NCBI GenBank assembly: GCA_008931825.1
Contig: QXVZ01017783.1
Location: forward strand, 1-34,623
DNA: 34,623 nt
Reading direction: 5' to 3'
Origin: Phallusia fumigata
Lineage: Eukaryota > Chordata > Ascidiacea > Phlebobranchia > Ascidiidae
Shown piece after piece: positions 30,625 through 34,623 of this stretch. The position numbers and the translations under genes are program-made. A model generated the notes under the pieces. It was not told the origin of the DNA, made no database searches, and saw nothing but the letters and a program-made list of their open reading frames with translations. Positions within the stretch are counted from its first letter, which is position 1; each line of letters starts with the position of its first letter.

Positions 30625-33600
30625 ATGTCAAAGATGACCAAAGAACAAACAAGAAGTTCTCAGACAAAAAATGAAAAGTCTTTTGTGGAACATTCAGCGG
30701 CTCATTGCTGTAGGTGTTTCGTATCGGTGCCAATAATTACTGACAAAAATGGATGTAAGTTTAAAAAATGTTATCAAACACTCAATTTTTATGAAATTGA
30801 GATTTATCAATGCGTAAGTTAAACCAGAGTAAAATTTTGGTAAATTTTTTTATGTTGGGTAAATAGTCATTTTCAAAAACTAGACTGATCAATTTTCTTA
30901 AGGCTTTAAAGATGACTACAGAACCGCTTGTTAAAATGGGTTCGCTTTAGAGGGGTTAAACTCAAAGTAGGTTTGTTTTGACATTTAGTGCTATGGGGGT
31001 TCTTGCACTATTTGAAGGCGTTCACAAACATTGTTTACTATTTCATGAGAAAAAGTATTAGTGCACAAAACCATTGCAGTATGGTATGGAATGCTGTCCT
31101 TCGAAACGAGGTACATGGTATGCACAACTCAATACATACCACACCTTACTGTAATCATTGACCATGGATGACAGTACACTATGATATGTTCCGTTATGCA
31201 TCGAAAACCATCAAAAAATATGGTATGATGGTCAGTATGCCCTTCGCAAAGAGGTGCGTGGTATGCACAACTCACTACATATCATACAGTACTGTTATCC
31301 CTGCAGGCTATTTGAATATTTGAATAAGAACTGATGATGCCATTTCTTTGGTGAAATCGATTTTTTTACTCGCAATAAGAAATACACAGATTGATTTGAG
31401 TGTGCTGCAAGCTTCAGCCCTAATATAGTTTATCCGAAACTGGAATCGTCTGTATTAAGCACCCGTGGTTCAGGACGATTTCTGCAATGCACCTTTGTAC
31501 CTTATTGATAACATGTAAATTTTAGCTTGCATCCAATTTGTTTTACAGCGGACGTTTGTGAAGAAAATTATAATGAATCCACTGCAGCACATATTTTGCA
31601 AAAATTTCCCAGTTCTTTCCAAATCAAATCTGTGTACGAATTTGTACACAAATGCAACCAATGGCTGGTTTGTGCAATGGGTCACAATGCTGCCACAGAT
31701 GATAATGCATGGAAATCAGCAGTCACATGTTATCTGCATAAGATCAGTGAACTTTGCAGAAACAAATATGAGCAGCCACAACATGAAACCGAGTTTGATG
31801 AAATAGCTTGTGCTTTTCATACTGTTAACTCTTTGTCCCTTTTCCAATTTGAAATGCTTGCTGAATCAAAGCAAATGTTTGCACAAAAAAATCAAAAGGT
31901 GATACTTTGTTGCTGTTTTCTACTCTCCAACAGTGGTATTTGCAATTCAATGTCTATGCGTAATCACAATGGTGCATGGTATGAGACAAAGATGGACATA
32001 CTTCTTAATTTTCTTAGACAGCAGGCACAAGGTGAGTGTTGCTTTGGTGCCAAAAATAACTTACTGATCTGTGATATCATCCCAAGTTGTTTTGTTAATT
32101 CAATTAAAATTGGCAGGCATTGCCTCCACAAACAGTGAAACAACATCAAGCCAAAGTAACTATGACAGCCAAATGTATAGCAAGTCTTGGGTATTAAGTT
32201 TGGCTCCGACTCCTAGTATTACTAGGATGTCGACTCTGACTTATGAGTCTGAGTACTTAAAGTCGTCATTTTGATTTGTTTAAAGGCTGAAAGACTTTAA
32301 TAAAATAGCGAAAACTTGATAAAAAATGACCTAAAAGCATTGCCAACACTTGCCCAAATTCTCTGTACAGAGGTTTAATTGAGCTTTAGGAGTCGGAGTC
32401 GAATAAAGTCCAACTCCTTTCAAAACCTCCCACTCTATCTCTGCAACCCTGATGTATAGTAGTATTCAGTTCAACTTTTCTTACAAGCGCCTGACTGCTG
32501 TTTAGGTTTAACCCGTTCTGCACCTGCATGGAAATTCCAACTTCTGTTGGACTGTGCTAAGATTTTACGTGACATTGATTTAAAGAAACAAGTAGAGAAA
32601 AAAGTAACCGGATTTTCAGGAATCAAGCCCTTGAAATGTGGAGAAAACACTGTCCAAACATTTTTCAATTTCCCATTGGTGTGTATTGGAAACTTTTTTA
32701 TTAACATGCCAGCCATGTATTTATGGGTCCCCTTTCTGAAGGGGACACAGACTGTTTTCACTTTTTTTTTTCTTTTTTTGTACCTTGAGCTTGTCCATGT
32801 TGTTTTACCATAAAGCAAAACTTTCACAGCTGGTAGATATGATCATAAAGATGTGCCACCTGTTATGTTTAACCCCATAGCCCCAGTGGTTACCCGCTAG
32901 CCCCAAAAGAGTATGCTTGCAAACACCACAAATGAAAAGTTTCTGTGATCATAAAGTTACGAAAATGAAAATGAAGTTAGGTTAAATGGAAATTCAGTCG
33001 GTGGTTGTCACCAACTTAGTGAGCATGCCCTAGTGGTTGTTTTGTGGCTCCCTCTAGTGGTTTGTTTTTAAAACCATCTCCGATTAGAATGAAATTTAAA
33101 TAGATTTTAGGTTATGATGTATCGTATGCTACATTTTACCTAATGGCCCCAGCGGTTACCCCACTAACCCCCTAAAATGGGGCAAATTACTAAAGAGACG
33201 AAATTGGAATACTTAGTGTGACATGCAATTGCAGTGTATTAATTTCTTTTTAGACCCCATAACCCTGGCAGTCTCCCCTCTAGCCCCCTAAAATGGGTAA
33301 AATTATTAAACAATGTCCAAACAGGATGTAACTTGGACAGTTTGTAGAACATGTCATTGTAGTGCACTGATTGCTTTGATTGTACCTAAACTTGTATCTA
33401 GAAAAAAAAAAAAACGCATAGTGTACAACTTTGCATGTGTGGGGACCCATGCATTTCTGCCAGCAGAAACAATCATGTCATAAAAAGCTCAGGTAACTAT
33501 AAGACCCATTGTAAAATAATGTAGAGAATGTATCCTTTTTTATGTCGAGTAATAGTGTATATAGAATGGCTATATATGGTAAGGAACCCTTCTATTTTTA

Positions 33601-34462
33601 ATCCGAATTTGTATTTTTAGATGGTTGAAGCAGATGGAAATGTCTACGACAGGTTTGTCAATGAATGTATTTCTTTTCAATTTATTTTTAACAATTTTGT
33701 TGCAACAAATAGGGCATGATTAGGTTCTTAAAATTGAAACAACAGTTTAACCAAATGTTAGTCACCTCTAAAGTAAAAATAAGCTTGAGACAAATGACAC
33801 CAATACTGTTTCTAAAAAATATGATTGAAAACAATAGTTAGACACCTCAAAATACTTGCATCTACAGAGCACGAGACCCACCAGGCCAGAGAAGTGTGTA
33901 TATTCCTCCTGGTGATATTTTCAAGGAATCTTACCGACTTTCGACTTTTATAAAATACCCACAGGAAATTCCAGTCAACCCCCGATACTTGGCTTCTGCT
34001 GGGTTTTTCTGGACTGGATATAAGGACAGAGTCAAGTGTTTCAGGTGACAAACTTTGTGGCATTTGATGAAATACCTACAGCGTAATTCCCAAAGAAAAA
34101 ACCCACCTATAGGAGTGGAATCTCCCTTTAACTGTTTTTTCCTTTTTTGTTTACCTTCCATTCCTAACCAAGTAGTGTAATGTATAATCGAAGTCGATTT
34201 TGCAAATTGTATTTTAGTTGTGCGCTTTGTGTGGAGGATTGGGTGTTCGGAGATGACGTCAAAGCAGCAAAATGGCACAGGACTGATTGTTCATTGATTA
34301 CTGGAAAGGAGAGCGGAAATGAACCAATTGGTAAAAAGCCAAAGTCATAATTTAACATGAAACTGCTACAACTGTCCTAATATCTCTTTATTTTGTAAAG
34401 GTGGAAGTTTCAGTCGATTCATGTCTCCAAAACCGGTTATAAGTTCCATTAGAAACAATCAG
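30625..34462 (+). CDS. BIR-domain protein with novel N-terminal region (3' end outside window)
   Basis: Seven exons join in frame to 390 residues: 30625-30754, 31549-32031, 32506-32678, 33621-33652, 33868-34044, 34218-34330 and 34401-34462. The start chosen is MSKMTKEQ; the upstream frame is open but repetitive. Residues 1-262 are unrecognised, beginning with HCCRC and carrying many Cys and His (VHKCNQWLVCAMGH, HKISELCRNKY). Residues about 293-365 are a BIR domain (YRLSTFIKYP, LASAGFFWTGYKDRVKCFSC, DWVFGDD, KAAKWHRTDC). BIR folds bind Zn via C-x2-C-x16-H-x6-C. Here Cys330, Cys333 and Cys356 are present, but the expected His (position 349) is Ala, with His352 and Cys336 as possible substitutes. 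No RING or CARD is seen before the window ends. BIR proteins act in apoptosis control or mitosis; which applies here is unknown. Confidence 0.8.
31070..31307. repeat. GTACGGTACG-type repeat, copies 3 and 4 (diverged)
   Basis: Two successive units each contain GTATGGTATG-like, CCTTCG(A/C)AA(A/C)GAGGT, GGTATGCACAACTCA and ATACATACCACACC / ATATCATACAGTAC motifs. They match the order seen at 29125-29290. The repeat lies in the first intron of the BIR gene. Confidence 0.65.
32181..32451. mobile_element. hAT-type MITE in the BIR-gene intron (271 bp)
   Basis: A perfect 8-bp TSD, ATGTATAG, lies at 32173-32180 and 32452-32459. The ends are CAAGTCTTGGG and, reverse-complemented, CAGGGTTGCAG. Both arms carry CTCCGACTCCTA close inside the termini in inverted orientation. 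It lies between the exons ending 32031 and starting 32506. Confidence 0.8.
32727..32746. repeat. perfect 8-bp stem hairpin
   Basis: GTCCCCTT-TCTG-AAGGGGAC is a perfect stem with a 4-nt loop, about 50 bp after the donor at 32679. Role unknown. Confidence 0.6.
32860..33320. repeat. CCCC-rich tandem repeat, about 110-270 bp spacing
   Basis: Three diverged units contain AGCCCCAGTGGTTACCCGCTAG (about 32878), GGCCCCAGCGGTTACCCCACTA (about 33146) and CCCCATAACCCTGGCAGTCT (about 33255). The last two are followed by CCCCCTAAAATGGG and an AAATTA-TAAA stretch. The array is intronic in the BIR gene. Confidence 0.6.
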
Positions 34463-34623
34463 GTCTGTTTCAGTTCCGTTACGAAATAATAATACAGCGC
34501 TTAATGTGTGTTTTTCTAATACAAAAGTTGTATTGCTGTAAATGAATAACTTTAAATGGTTCTCACAAAATCTGTTCCTCCAATAGTAGGCATCTCCATA
34601 TTGATGATCACTGTGTAAACATG
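34463..34623 (+). other. intron of the BIR gene running to the window edge
   Basis: It follows the donor CAG|GTCTGT at 34463. A possible acceptor (CTCCAATAG) ends near 34588, but the following frame is too short to judge. Confidence 0.5.

Noticed and set aside
31070-31307. CRISPR-like or satellite array
   Set aside because: Units are diverged, only two in tandem, and match a dispersed repeat elsewhere. CRISPR is not expected in an animal genome.
33621-33652. Independent start codon for the BIR gene
   Set aside because: The exon does begin with ATG, but the upstream exons are phase-compatible through four junctions, so a longer protein is preferred. An alternative promoter cannot be excluded.

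Overview
The window reads as a draft-assembly piece of a compact, AT-rich animal nuclear genome. There is one N, at 30346. Coding sequence is split into small exons with GT/AG introns, and the recognisable proteins are of metazoan type: an Mps1/TTK kinase, a C1orf131 orthologue and a BIR-domain protein. Compact introns and abundant short hAT-type elements would suit an invertebrate chordate such as a tunicate (Ciona-like), but that placement is inference; no species-diagnostic sequence was identified.

Layout. 1-1113: repeats, including a complete non-autonomous hAT-type element. 1114-7972 (+): 19 exons of TTK/MPS1, lacking the N-terminus, with an exact stop. 8203-9564 (-): a two-exon C1orf131-like gene, tail to tail with TTK. 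10135-10542 and 12543-13236 (-): two tandem two-exon genes for small secreted peptides of a family I do not recognise. They share a signal peptide, a phase-1 intron, a conserved C-terminal 21 residues, a TATA-like box about 80 bp before the ATG and a nearly identical (64/65) upstream block. 15505-17490, possibly to 19341 (+): a secreted Cys-containing protein. 20709-21365 (+): phase-compatible exons of an unknown protein. 23756-27145 (+): an unknown multi-exon gene whose intron holds a decayed Ty3/gypsy-like remnant. 30625 to beyond 34462 (+): a gene with a novel Cys-rich N-terminal region followed by a BIR domain with an atypical zinc site; it runs off the window.

Mobile DNA is a strong theme. 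Seven non-autonomous elements have recognisable ends. Five keep perfect 8-bp (hAT-like) target-site duplications (TSDs), one keeps a degenerate 8-bp TSD, and one has a TA TSD and carries one of the hAT-like elements nested inside it. There are also tRNA-derived SINE-like pieces and a dispersed GTACGGTACG-rich repeat.

The most promising undescribed system is the tandem secreted-peptide locus with its conserved upstream block. The atypical BIR protein comes next. Exon models were built by hand from splice signals, reading phase and motif recognition. TTK, C1orf131, the peptide pair and the BIR gene are well supported; the models in 15.5-27.2 kb are tentative.
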